Source of the DNA: Pseudomonas fluorescens
GTDB taxonomy: Bacteria; Pseudomonadota; Gammaproteobacteria; Pseudomonadales; Pseudomonadaceae
Direction of reading: 5' to 3'
DNA length: 64,000 bases
NCBI RefSeq assembly: GCF_902498065.1
Contig: NZ_CABVIR010000001.1
Span: forward strand, 992,001-1,056,000
Shown: in pieces, positions 55,484 through 64,000 of the stretch
Layout of the letters: each line of letters opens with the position of its first letter
Numbering within the stretch: position 1 is the stretch's first letter
Program-made: the position numbers and the translations under genes
Notes under the pieces: generated by a model
Database searches by the model: none
The model's input: only the letters and a program-made list of their open reading frames with translations
Told to the model about the DNA's origin: nothing

Positions 55484-55839
55484 GGTGGTGTGTCCTCTGG
55501 ATTTGAATGACTCACTGTCTGGTCGATTGGTGAGTAGCCAAATCGACAACGTTTCAAAAAAAACGTCGTTTTAACGGGATTCGGCCGCTCAATTTTTCAC
55601 ATTCAGTTCGTTATTAATATGTCCCGTGACGACGGCGACCGGCATTTCATCGACGAAATGCTCAAGGGACTAATAGCCGCCATCGTCATGAGCACCGGGT
55701 GGCTGCGGGAGCGGGCGGTACGCTGTAGACCGACCGTGTGACGCAGGCAGCGACTGGTGGCGTGGTGTTGGATTGGTTGATGGTCAAAACTGGCATGCGA
55801 AGGACCTTCGAGGCTCTGCATCGCAATATGCTGCAGTTG
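55484..55839. other. 356-bp region without a supported gene
   Basis: Contains only weak open frames without ribosome sites. Base composition shifts from GC-rich on the left to AT-rich on the right, at the edge of the foreign-looking propeller gene that ends at 55840. Confidence 0.55.
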
Positions 55840-57084
55840 TTAAGTGACCGAATTCTGTTTTGAACGGCTTTTTATATTAAGAACAAACAGCCGTGATTGT
55901 TCTAAATCGCCACCGAGAATCTGCGTGGAGCTTGTTGAAATATTATACGGTTGGATTCCGTGCCCTAAAGGGATCGTTTCCAATGCCTGGCTTTGAATGT
56001 CAATTGCGTAAATTTCAGGAATATAGGTGTTTGCAGCATAGAGTGTCTTTCCGTCTGAGCTTATTCCTAACTCGGAAATTGTAGCGCGCCCATGTTCAAT
56101 GTTGTTCTTGAATCCATCCACCAAGGTGTCAATAACAACAATCCAGCTACGGATATCCGTCTCGCTTTTCGTGTAGATCGCCGCATAAAGGCTGAGTTTG
56201 TCTGGGCTTATGCTGATTTTACGGCAATACCCCCCAAGGGAAAGTCTCGTGACAATCTGATGAGTCTGGCTGTCAATGACTGCAATACGGCTTCCTCCAA
56301 TCGTGATAAAGAGCGCATAGGCCCGACCGTTGGGGTTGAATATGATGGCGGCTGTACCGTCGAGAAAAATATACTCAATAGTGTTCAGGGTATTGAGATC
56401 GACAACCATAATAAAGTTTGCGGACGAGATATAGGCAATGTTGCCATCTGGATGGACCTGCATACGGGTGCCAGCTCTATCGAGTGTGCCTTCGGCAATG
56501 GTGTCGAGGGTTTGCGTGTCTATGACCAACAACTTTCTGGCGAGGCGGTCGCAGACGTAGAGGTATTTGTCGTCAGGACTGAGGGCGATTGCCTCTGGAC
56601 TGCGGACAGGATTTACGATTTCTGCAATAACTGATTTGCTGGCTATTTCTATGACCGCAACATAGTGACGACGATCTTCATCTTGAGAAACGACATACGC
56701 GAGAACCCCCTTGCTATCAATAACTGTCTGATAGACTTGTCCTTTCAGGGGGATAATATCAGCTTGAACGAAGATTTCAGCCAGTGCGTGACCATCCTGA
56801 CACTCAGCGATCAGCAAATATTGGCCTGTAGGAGTTCCTGCCTCACAGGTCACGCCAGTAATATCGATTTTTCCATCCGCATCGGTCTCGAACACTTTTT
56901 GTCCAAAGCTGCCGTCTTCGTGGCGAAAGCCCTGCGGCAGCATCACCGCGACGGGGAAACCTTGATGGGATGGCCCTTGTAACTGAAGCTGCACTCCTTG
57001 AAGTGTTTTACCGGGTGAAACCATATAATGAGTGCATTGGGCCATTGCACGTGCAGGGTCAGAAAAAAAGATCGATACGGACAT
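55840..57084 (-). CDS. YVTN beta-propeller protein with N-terminal Ig-like domain, AT-rich
   Basis: 414 residues. Residues 1-110 look like a beta-sandwich (QLQGPSHQGFPVAVMLPQGFRHEDGSFG). Then YVTN-type blades repeat: AVIEIASKSVIAEIVNPVRSPEAIALSPDDKYLYVCDR, LLVIDTQTLDTIAEGTLDRAG, VVDLNTLNTIEYIFLD and VIDSQTHQIVTRLSLGG. No signal peptide is seen. Codon use is visibly more AT-rich than its neighbours, suggesting recent transfer. The ribosome site before 57084 is weak. The protein may be secreted by a route that leaves the N-terminus intact. Function unknown. Confidence 0.75.
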   Translation of the reverse strand: MSVSIFFSDPARAMAQCTHYMVSPGKTLQGVQLQLQGPSHQGFPVAVMLPQGFRHEDGSFGQKVFETDADGKIDITGVTCEAGTPTGQYLLIAECQDGHALAEIFVQADIIPLKGQVYQTVIDSKGVLAYVVSQDEDRRHYVAVIEIASKSVIAEIVNPVRSPEAIALSPDDKYLYVCDRLARKLLVIDTQTLDTIAEGTLDRAGTRMQVHPDGNIAYISSANFIMVVDLNTLNTIEYIFLDGTAAIIFNPNGRAYALFITIGGSRIAVIDSQTHQIVTRLSLGGYCRKISISPDKLSLYAAIYTKSETDIRSWIVVIDTLVDGFKNNIEHGRATISELGISSDGKTLYAANTYIPEIYAIDIQSQALETIPLGHGIQPYNISTSSTQILGGDLEQSRLFVLNIKSRSKQNSVT

Positions 57085-57472
57085 GGGGTGAACTCTGTCA
57101 ATAATGAAGAATCATTATTTGACGGAATAAACTCCGCCGGCATAACTGTTATTGTTGACAGTTTTTTAGATCGTTAAGAAACAATTTAATATGTGAAAAT
57201 CAATAACAGGAATAAGCCCATGGTTCGCCAAATACGAACCCGGCGCAATTGAGGGCATTGGGGGCGAGGTGACCAGACTCGGCACATTCCTGGATTGTGC
57301 GTGCAATACCGTACGTGCTGGATCTCCTCAGGTTTTTTTTCTCCGCAAGGGCTGTTGCGTTTCTGCGACGACACTTCACAATTTGTATCAGGCCATAGGT
57401 CGCCGGACCATTTCATGGTTAACTTCTGCCTCGTCGAATTTCTCCACATCAACGTTCAGAAGGACTCCGTTC
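57085..57472. other. 388-bp divergent promoter region without a gene
   Basis: AT-rich on its left side. It holds the promoter regions of the propeller gene and of tpx. Two open frames (57186-57452 minus and one running into tpx) are rejected as they lack ribosome sites. Confidence 0.55.
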
Positions 57473-57973
57473 ATGGCTCAAGTCACTCTCAAAGGCAACC
57501 CTGTTCAAGTCAACGGCCAACTGCCACAAGCCGGTTCCAAGGCGCCAGCCTTTTCTCTGGTTGCCGGCAATCTGTCCGACGTGACCCTGGCGAGCTTCGC
57601 CGGCAAGCGCAAAGTGCTGAACATCTTCCCAAGTGTCGACACCCCGACCTGCGCCACGTCGGTGCGCAAGTTCAATGCTCAGGCCAATGACGTCGCCAAC
57701 ACTGTCGTGCTGTGCATCTCCGCTGACCTGCCGTTCGCGCAAGCCCGTTTCTGCGGCGCCGAAGGCCTGGAAAACGTGCAGAACCTGTCGACCCTGCGCG
57801 GTGCCGAGTTCATCGAGAACTACGGCGTGGCGATTGCCGATGGTCCGCTCAAAGGCCTGACCGCCCGTGCCGTCGTGGTGCTGGACGAGAACGACAACGT
57901 ACTGCACAGCGAGCTGGTCAAGGAAATCGCTGAAGAACCGAACTACGAAGCGGCACTCGCTGTTCTGAAATAA
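57473..57973 (+). CDS. tpx: Thiol peroxidase Tpx
   Basis: 166 residues from ATG 57473 (MAQVTLKGN) with AAGGA upstream; an in-frame extension to 57269 is spurious. Atypical 2-Cys peroxiredoxin: peroxidatic Cys60 in FPSVDTPTC and resolving Cys94 in ARFCGAEG. It reduces peroxides with thioredoxin. Ends at an unusually elaborate hairpin. Confidence 0.95.
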   Translation: MAQVTLKGNPVQVNGQLPQAGSKAPAFSLVAGNLSDVTLASFAGKRKVLNIFPSVDTPTCATSVRKFNAQANDVANTVVLCISADLPFAQARFCGAEGLENVQNLSTLRGAEFIENYGVAIADGPLKGLTARAVVVLDENDNVLHSELVKEIAEEPNYEAALAVLK

Positions 57974-57992
57974 GCAGTTCATTACAATTGTT

Positions 57993-58074
57993 AACGGCCT
58001 GGCGGCGTTCTCACTGAATTTCCCCGCGGAGGGGAAATTCAGTGAGAACGCCCCCTCTGTCCAGGCCGTTTTCA
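57993..58074 (+). terminator. Nested hairpin terminator after tpx
   Basis: Inner perfect 22-bp stem (58004-58025 pairs with 58031-58052, loop GCGGA) enclosed by an outer 10-bp stem AACGGCCTGG (57993-58002) and CCAGGCCGTT (58061-58070). TTTT follows. Far stronger than an ordinary terminator. Confidence 0.85.
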
Positions 58075-58126
58075 TTTGTGCTTCAGTGTCTTAGAAAAAT
58101 CTCCTGTTACGTAAGCCGAAGGTAAA

Positions 58127-58153
58127 TTGCCGGTAAAGGCGCTTTGCTAAATA
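58127..58153 (+). promoter_or_regulatory. Possible promoter of muxABC
   Basis: TTGCCG at 58127-58132 and TAAATA at 58148-58153, with a 15-bp spacer and an upstream TGC that could give an extended -10. The spacing is short and the assignment is weak. Confidence 0.25.
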
Positions 58154-58203
58154 CCCGCCAGTGCTTATCGTTCAGCCTCCCGTAGAAGAAGCCCACGCGC
58201 CCA

Positions 58204-59520
58204 ATGGTTGATCATTCCATGCAATCCTCCGCTTCCCGTAGTCCTCGTCGCTGGCTGTTCGGCCTGCTTGTCCTGTTGGTCATCGCTGGCCTGTGCTGGA
58301 AATTCTGGCCTGGCAGCGCTGTGCCAAAAGAAGGCGCCGGACAAAAAGCCGTGGCCGGGCACACCGGCAAGGCAGGGGGGATGCGTCCCGGTTTCGGCGG
58401 GGCGACCGGGCCGGTTCCGGTGCGTGTGGCGCCAGCGGTCAAGGGGGATTTCCCGCTGTATTACAAGGCGCTGGGCACCGTGACGGCGCTGAACACCATC
58501 AATGTGCGCAGTCGGGTGGGCGGCGAGCTGATCAAGGTGTCGTTCGAAGAAGGGCAGATGGTCAAGGCCGGTGACTTACTGGCGGAAATCGATCCGCGCC
58601 CTTACCAGAATGCCTTGCTGCAAGCCGAAGGCACCCTCCTGCAAAATCAGGCACAACTGAAAAACGCGCAGGTTGATGTCGAACGTTATCGCGGCCTGTA
58701 CCGCGAAGACAGCATCGCCAAGCAAACCCTGGACACCGCCGAAGCGCTGGTCGGCCAGTACCAAGGCACGGTCAAGACCAATCAGGCAGCGGTCAACGAC
58801 GCCAAGCTCAATCTCGAATTCACCAAGATACGCGCGCCGATAGCCGGGCGAGTGGGCCTGCGTCAGCTCGACGTCGGCAACCTGGTTGCTGCCAACGACA
58901 CCACGGCGCTGGCGATCATCACCCAGACCCAACCGATCAGCGTCGCTTTCACCTTGCCGGAAAATAGTCTTGATGTGGTGCTGGCCCGCTATCGCAGCGG
59001 CGCCAAATTGCCCGCCGAAGCCTGGGACCGTAGCGACACCAAAATGCAGGCCACCGGTGTATTGCAGAGCCTCGACAACCAGATCGACGTCACCACCGGC
59101 ACCCTGAAGTTCAAGGCGCGCTACGATAACCGTGATCAGGCGCTGTTCCCCAATCAGTTCGTCAACGTCCATCTGCTGGCCGACACCCTTAAGGGCGTGA
59201 TACTCGCACCTTCGGCAGCGATTCAATTCGGCACCAACGGCACCTTCGTCTATGCGATGGATGGCGACAGGAAAGTCACGATCCGCCAGTTGAAAGTCGG
59301 CGCCAGCGACGGTGACAACACCGTGATCACCGAAGGCCTGGCCGCCGGCGATCGTGTCGTCCTGGAAGGCACCGACCGCCTGAAGGAAGGTAGCGAAGTG
59401 GAAGTGGTCAACGACACCAAGGATGTACCGACCACCCCGACCGGGCACCTGCAAGGCAAATCGGCGGCCAACGCGATTGAGCCGGCGATCACCGACAAGG
59501 CGAAAAAGGGCGGCGCATGA
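58204..59520 (+). CDS. muxA: RND efflux periplasmic adaptor subunit MuxA (MdtA-like)
   Basis: 438 residues. A membrane anchor at about 17-35 ([19 protein letters not shown]) is followed by a Gly-rich linker, then lipoyl and coiled-coil hairpin domains ([38 protein letters not shown], then [23 protein letters not shown]), and beta-barrel and membrane-proximal parts ([43 protein letters not shown]). It links the inner-membrane pumps MuxB and MuxC to an outer-membrane channel. The start could be ATG 58204 or 58219, and neither has a clear ribosome site. The stop overlaps muxB by 4 bp. Confidence 0.9.
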   Translation: MVDHSMQSSASRSPRRWLFGLLVLLVIAGLCWKFWPGSAVPKEGAGQKAVAGHTGKAGGMRPGFGGATGPVPVRVAPAVKGDFPLYYKALGTVTALNTINVRSRVGGELIKVSFEEGQMVKAGDLLAEIDPRPYQNALLQAEGTLLQNQAQLKNAQVDVERYRGLYREDSIAKQTLDTAEALVGQYQGTVKTNQAAVNDAKLNLEFTKIRAPIAGRVGLRQLDVGNLVAANDTTALAIITQTQPISVAFTLPENSLDVVLARYRSGAKLPAEAWDRSDTKMQATGVLQSLDNQIDVTTGTLKFKARYDNRDQALFPNQFVNVHLLADTLKGVILAPSAAIQFGTNGTFVYAMDGDRKVTIRQLKVGASDGDNTVITEGLAAGDRVVLEGTDRLKEGSEVEVVNDTKDVPTTPTGHLQGKSAANAIEPAITDKAKKGGA

Positions 59521-62500
59521 ACATCTCGCGGCTGTTCATTCTTCGCCCGGTCGCCACGACCCTGAGCATGCTGGCCATTATTCTGGCCGGCGTGATCGCC
59601 TATCGGCTGTTGCCGGTGTCGGCGTTGCCGCAGGTCGATTACCCGACCATTCGCGTGATGACTCTTTATCCCGGCGCCAGCCCGGACGTCATGACCAGCG
59701 CAGTCACCGCGCCGCTCGAACGTCAGTTCGGGCAGATGCCCGGCCTCACCCAGATGGCATCGACCAGTTCTGGAGGTGCTTCGGTGCTGACTCTGCGGTT
59801 CAGCCTCGACATCAACATGGACGTGGCCGAGCAGCAGGTACAAGCCGCGATCAACGCCGCGACCAATCTGCTGCCCAAGGACCTGCCGGCGCCACCGGTG
59901 TACAACAAGGTCAACCCGGCGGACACCCCGGTACTGACCCTGGCGATCACCTCCAAGACCATGCTGTTGCCCAAGCTCAATGACCTGGTCGATACGCGCA
60001 TGGCGCAGAAAATCGCCCAGATCAGCGGCGTCGGCATGGTCAGCATTGCCGGCGGTCAACGTCAGGCCGTACGGATCAAGGTCAACCCCGAAGCCCTGGC
60101 GGCCAACGGTTTGAACCTGTCGGACGTGCGCACCCTGATCGGTGCGTCGAACGTCAACCAGCCCAAGGGTAACTTCGACGGCCCGACCCGGGTCTCAATG
60201 CTGGATGCAAACGATCAACTGACTTCACCCAAGGACTACGCCAACCTCATCCTTGCCTATGCCAACGGAGCGCCGTTGCGGCTCAAGGACGTGGCTGAAA
60301 TCGTCGATGGAGCGGAGAACGAACGCCTCGCGGCCTGGGCCAATGAAAACCAGGCGGTGTTGCTGAATATTCAGCGCCAGCCGGGTGCCAACGTCATCGA
60401 AGTGGTCGACCGGATCAAGGCCTTGCTGCCGAGCATCACCGACAACCTGCCGGCCGGTCTCGAAGTCACTGTGCTGACCGACCGCACCCAGACCATCCGC
60501 GCGTCCGTCACCGATGTGCAACACGAACTGCTGATTGCCATTGCGCTGGTGGTGATGGTGACGTTCCTGTTCCTGCGCCGGGCCAGCGCCACGATCATTC
60601 CTTCGGTGGCCGTGCCGCTGTCGCTGATCGGCACCTTCGGCGTGATGTACCTCGCCGGTTTCTCGGTGAACAACCTGACCCTGATGGCCCTGACCATCGC
60701 CACCGGTTTCGTGGTGGACGATGCGATCGTCATGCTGGAGAACATTTCCCGGTTCATCGAGGAGGGTGACAGCCCATTGAATGCGGCGCTCAAGGGCGCC
60801 AAGCAGATCGGCTTCACCCTGATTTCCCTGACGCTGTCGCTGATCGCGGTACTGATTCCGCTGCTGTTCATGGCCGACGTGGTGGGGCGCTTGTTCCGGG
60901 AATTTGCCATCACCCTGGCGGTGGCCATTCTGATTTCGCTGGTCGTGTCGTTGACCCTGACGCCGATGATGTGCGCACGACTGCTCAAGCGCGAACCCAA
61001 GGAAGAAGAACAGGGCCGTTTCTACCGGGCCAGTGGCGCCACAATTGATTGGATGATCGCGGCTTACGGGCGCAAGTTAAAGTGGGTTCTCAAGCATCAG
61101 TCGCTGACGTTGCTGGTGGCCATCGGCACTTTGGCGCTGACTGTGTTCCTTTACATGATCGTGCCCAAGGGCTTCTTTCCGGTACAGGACACCGGGGTGA
61201 TTCAGGGCATTTCCGAGGCCCCGCAGTCGATTTCCTTTGCGGCGATGAGTGAGCGGCAACAGCAACTGGCCAAGGTGATTCTGGCGGATCCGGCCGTAGA
61301 GAGTCTGTCTTCCTATATTGGCGTCGATGGCGATAACTCGACGTTGAACAGCGGTCGTTTGCTGATCAATCTCAAGTCCCACAGCAACCGCGATTTGAGC
61401 GCCACCGAAGTGATTGCGCGCCTGCAACCGGAACTGGACAAACTGGTCGGTATCCGTCTGTTCATGCAGCCGGTTCAGGACTTGACCATTGAAGACCGGG
61501 TCAGCCGCACGCAGTACCAATTCAGCATGTCCTCACCGGATTCCGAGCTGCTCAGCCTGTGGAGCAGTCGCCTGGTCGAAGCGCTGGTCCAGCGGCCGGA
61601 GTTGACCGACGTCGCCAGCGACCTTCAGGACAAGGGCTTGCAGGTCTATCTGGTGATCGACCGCGATGCCGCGTCCCGGGTCGGCGTATCGGTGTCGAAC
61701 ATCACCGATGCGCTGTACGACGCCTTCGGTCAGCGGCAGATTTCGACCATTTACACCCAGGCCAGTCAATACCGCGTGGTGCTGCAGTCGCAATCCGGCG
61801 AGAAAATCGGCCCGGACGCGCTGAACCAGATTCACGTCAAGACCACCGATGGCGGGCAAGTGCGCCTGTCCAGCCTGGCGCACATCGAGGAACGTCAGGC
61901 GCAACTGGCGATCACCCACATAGGCCAGTTCCCGGCGGTGATGATGTCCTTCAATCTCGCACCCGGCGTGGCGTTGGGGCATGCGGTGGACATCATCGAG
62001 CAAGTGCAAAAGGACATCGGCATGCCGATTGGCGTGCAGACCCAGTTCCAGGGTGCGGCCGAAGCGTTCCAGGCGTCATTGTCGAGCACCTTGCTGCTGA
62101 TTCTGGCGGCGGTGGTGACCATGTACATCGTGCTCGGCGTGCTCTACGAGAGCTACATCCACCCGATCACCATTCTCTCGACCTTGCCCTCGGCGGCGGT
62201 CGGCGCCTTGCTGGCGCTGCTGTTGAGTGGCAATGACCTGGGGATGATCGCGATCATCGGCATCATCCTGCTGATCGGTATCGTGAAGAAGAACGCGATC
62301 ATGATGATCGACTTCGCCCTCGACGCCGAACGCAATCAGGGCATGGACCCGGAGACGGCGATTTATCAAGCCGCGTTGCTGCGGTTCCGGCCGATTTTGA
62401 TGACTACATTGGCGGCGTTGTTTGGCGCGGTGCCATTGATGCTCGCCACCGGTTCCGGCGCTGAATTGCGTCAGCCACTGGGTCTGGTGATGGTCGGTGG

Positions 62501-62621
62501 TTTGTTGGTGAGTCAAGTGCTGACGCTGTTCACCACACCAGTGATTTACCTGTACTTCGATCGCCTCGGTCGACGCTGGGGCCGTACATCCGAGTCCGTG
62601 GACGTGGTCGAGCAGCCATGA
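59517..62621 (+). CDS. muxB: RND multidrug efflux inner-membrane subunit MuxB (MdtB-like)
   Basis: 1034 residues. Twelve membrane helices with two large periplasmic loops. The proton relay is visible in helix 4 as [13 protein letters not shown] with Asp401-Asp402, and the helix-10 Lys-bearing region is [15 protein letters not shown]. The N-terminus [39 protein letters not shown] is diagnostic for the MdtB/MuxB branch. It pairs with MuxC to form a heterotrimeric pump exporting antibiotics, with MuxA as adaptor. Overlaps muxA and muxC by 4 bp. Confidence 0.93.
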   Translation: MNISRLFILRPVATTLSMLAIILAGVIAYRLLPVSALPQVDYPTIRVMTLYPGASPDVMTSAVTAPLERQFGQMPGLTQMASTSSGGASVLTLRFSLDINMDVAEQQVQAAINAATNLLPKDLPAPPVYNKVNPADTPVLTLAITSKTMLLPKLNDLVDTRMAQKIAQISGVGMVSIAGGQRQAVRIKVNPEALAANGLNLSDVRTLIGASNVNQPKGNFDGPTRVSMLDANDQLTSPKDYANLILAYANGAPLRLKDVAEIVDGAENERLAAWANENQAVLLNIQRQPGANVIEVVDRIKALLPSITDNLPAGLEVTVLTDRTQTIRASVTDVQHELLIAIALVVMVTFLFLRRASATIIPSVAVPLSLIGTFGVMYLAGFSVNNLTLMALTIATGFVVDDAIVMLENISRFIEEGDSPLNAALKGAKQIGFTLISLTLSLIAVLIPLLFMADVVGRLFREFAITLAVAILISLVVSLTLTPMMCARLLKREPKEEEQGRFYRASGATIDWMIAAYGRKLKWVLKHQSLTLLVAIGTLALTVFLYMIVPKGFFPVQDTGVIQGISEAPQSISFAAMSERQQQLAKVILADPAVESLSSYIGVDGDNSTLNSGRLLINLKSHSNRDLSATEVIARLQPELDKLVGIRLFMQPVQDLTIEDRVSRTQYQFSMSSPDSELLSLWSSRLVEALVQRPELTDVASDLQDKGLQVYLVIDRDAASRVGVSVSNITDALYDAFGQRQISTIYTQASQYRVVLQSQSGEKIGPDALNQIHVKTTDGGQVRLSSLAHIEERQAQLAITHIGQFPAVMMSFNLAPGVALGHAVDIIEQVQKDIGMPIGVQTQFQGAAEAFQASLSSTLLLILAAVVTMYIVLGVLYESYIHPITILSTLPSAAVGALLALLLSGNDLGMIAIIGIILLIGIVKKNAIMMIDFALDAERNQGMDPETAIYQAALLRFRPILMTTLAALFGAVPLMLATGSGAELRQPLGLVMVGGLLVSQVLTLFTTPVIYLYFDRLGRRWGRTSESVDVVEQP

Positions 62622-64000
62622 ACCTCTCCGGACCTTTCATCAAGCGCCCGGTTGCCACCCTGTTGCTGAGCCTGGCGATCATGCTGCTGGGCGGGGTGAG
62701 CTTCGGTTTGCTGCCGGTGTCGCCGCTGCCGCAAATGGACTTCCCGGTGATCGTGGTCCAGGCCAGTCTCCCCGGTGCGAGCCCGGAGGTGATGGCCTCG
62801 ACCGTGGCCACGCCGCTCGAACGTTCCTTCGGCGCCATCGCCGGGGTCAACACCATGAGTAGCCGCTCCAGCCAGGGCTCGACCCGGGTGATTCTGCAAT
62901 TCGACCTCGATCGCGACATCAACGGCGCGGCGCGGGAAGTGCAAGCGGCGATCAACGCCTCGCGCAACCTGCTGCCAAGCGGGATGCGCAGCATGCCGAC
63001 GTACAAGAAGGTCAACCCGTCCCAGGCACCGATCATGGTGCTGTCGCTGACCTCGGATGTGCTGGAAAAGGGCCAGCTCTACGATTTGGCCTCGACGATC
63101 CTGTCGCAGAGCCTGTCTCAGGTGCAGGGGGTGGGTGAAGTGCAGATCGGTGGCAGCTCCTTGCCGGCGGTGCGTATCGAACTCGAACCGCAAGCGCTCA
63201 ACCAGTACGGCGTGGCGCTGGATGATGTGCGCAACACTATCGCTAACGCCAACGTGCGTCGGCCCAAGGGCTCGGTCGAAGACGGCCAGCGCTTGTGGCA
63301 GGTCCAGGCCAACGATCAACTGGAAAAGGCCAAGGATTACGAGTCACTGATCATTCACTACAACGGCGGTGCGGCACTGCGCCTGAAGGACGTGGCCAAG
63401 GTCAGTGATGGCGTCGAGGACCGCTACAACAGCGGTTTTTTCAACAACGACGCGGCGGTGCTGCTGGTGATCAACCGTCAGGCGGGCGCCAACATCATCG
63501 AGACGGTCAACGAAATCAAGGCCCAGCTCCCGGCGTTGCAAGCCGTGCTGCCGGCCAGCGTCAAACTGAACCTGGCCATGGACCGCTCGCCGGTGATCAA
63601 GGCGACCCTGCACGAAGCGGAAATGACCCTGCTGATCGCCGTGGCATTGGTGATTCTGGTGGTGTTCCTGTTCCTCGGTAACTTCCGCGCCTCGCTGATT
63701 CCGACGCTCGCGGTGCCGGTGTCGCTGGTCGGCACCTTCGCGGTGATGTACCTCTATGGGTTCTCGCTGAACAACCTGTCGCTGATGGCGCTGATCCTGG
63801 CCACCGGGCTGGTGGTGGATGACGCCATCGTGGTGTTGGAGAACATCACCCGGCACATCGACGAAGGCGTGCCGCCGATGAAGGCCGCTTACCTCGGGGC
63901 CCAGGAAGTCGGCTTTACGCTGCTATCGATGAACGTCTCGCTGGTGGCGGTGTTTCTCTCGATCCTGTTCATGGGCGGCATCATCGAAAGCCTGTTTCGT
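62618..64000 (+). CDS. muxC: RND multidrug efflux inner-membrane subunit MuxC (MdtC-like), 5' part
   Basis: The frame opens at ATG 62618, overlaps the muxB stop by 4 bp, and stays open to the end of the window: 461 codons of an expected 1030 or so. It begins [20 protein letters not shown] and contains [20 protein letters not shown]. Asp401 and Asp402 lie in [18 protein letters not shown]. The rest of the gene, and probably an outer-membrane channel gene (opmB type), lies beyond the window. Confidence 0.92.
   Translation, partial: MNLSGPFIKRPVATLLLSLAIMLLGGVSFGLLPVSPLPQMDFPVIVVQASLPGASPEVMASTVATPLERSFGAIAGVNTMSSRSSQGSTRVILQFDLDRDINGAAREVQAAINASRNLLPSGMRSMPTYKKVNPSQAPIMVLSLTSDVLEKGQLYDLASTILSQSLSQVQGVGEVQIGGSSLPAVRIELEPQALNQYGVALDDVRNTIANANVRRPKGSVEDGQRLWQVQANDQLEKAKDYESLIIHYNGGAALRLKDVAKVSDGVEDRYNSGFFNNDAAVLLVINRQAGANIIETVNEIKAQLPALQAVLPASVKLNLAMDRSPVIKATLHEAEMTLLIAVALVILVVFLFLGNFRASLIPTLAVPVSLVGTFAVMYLYGFSLNNLSLMALILATGLVVDDAIVVLENITRHIDEGVPPMKAAYLGAQEVGFTLLSMNVSLVAVFLSILFMGGIIESLFR

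Noticed and set aside
55603..55821. 72-codon minus-strand open frame
   Set aside because: No ribosome site or domain; composition changes within it.
57186..57452. 88-codon minus-strand open frame before tpx
   Set aside because: No ribosome site and lies in the divergent promoter region.

Overview
The window is a stretch of a Pseudomonas chromosome, most like the P. fluorescens group. This rests on the high GC content, dense codon usage typical of the genus, many REP/BIME palindromes (cores such as GAGCGGGCTTGCCCGCGATG) between genes, and gene blocks known from Pseudomonas: DUF2797-pepN, the moxR-DUF58-DUF4381-bat operon next to the large NAD-glutamate dehydrogenase gdhB, the orphan ccoN beside a sirohaem reductase and DUF934, and muxABC. 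No rRNA, tRNA, CRISPR array, insertion sequence or prophage was seen.

Layout. 1-3539: end of a DUF2797 gene, pepN, and a REP-containing spacer. 3540-7026: a Ycf48-like beta-propeller and an MMPL/RND exporter. 7088-11785: a 1565-residue dermonecrotic-toxin-type protein. 12000-18917: a sugar-acid catabolic locus (GntR/FadR regulator, IlvD/Edd dehydratase, divergent MFS permease, FAH-family AraD1-type protein, semialdehyde dehydrogenase). It fits the oxidative pentose route to 2-oxoglutarate and has two matching GntR operators in the divergent promoter. 19118-21836: a small DUF5629-like protein, a secreted lactonase-like propeller, and four tiny secreted or membrane proteins. 21895-27370: sbcD-sbcC-GST operon. 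27661-34503: moxR-bat stress/envelope operon with 4-8 bp overlaps throughout.

34788-36393: a small acidic protein, then an orphan RHS-core protein whose AT-rich C-terminus looks like a caspase-fold (clan CD) effector. 36851-41755: gdhB. 41939-49780: a lipoprotein, cupin, ABM monooxygenase, MocR regulator divergent from an AhpD-like protein, LysR regulator, AaaT/YhhY-type acetyltransferase, Asp/Glu racemase, AraC regulator and a hypothetical protein. 49911-53988: orphan cbb3-type CcoN with a small partner, divergent from sirohaem reductase plus DUF934. 54255-57084: DUF3313 lipoprotein, YCII protein, and an AT-rich YVTN propeller likely acquired by transfer. 57473-58070: tpx with an unusual nested hairpin. 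58204-64000: muxA, muxB and the first 461 codons of muxC, which runs off the window.

Most of the window is ordinary core and accessory metabolism. The parts most worth a second look are the RHS/caspase-like protein (35305-36393), the giant toxin-like protein, the operator pair at 14679-14764, the degenerate metal site in BatB, the small-protein cluster at 20738-21836, and the nested hairpin after tpx.
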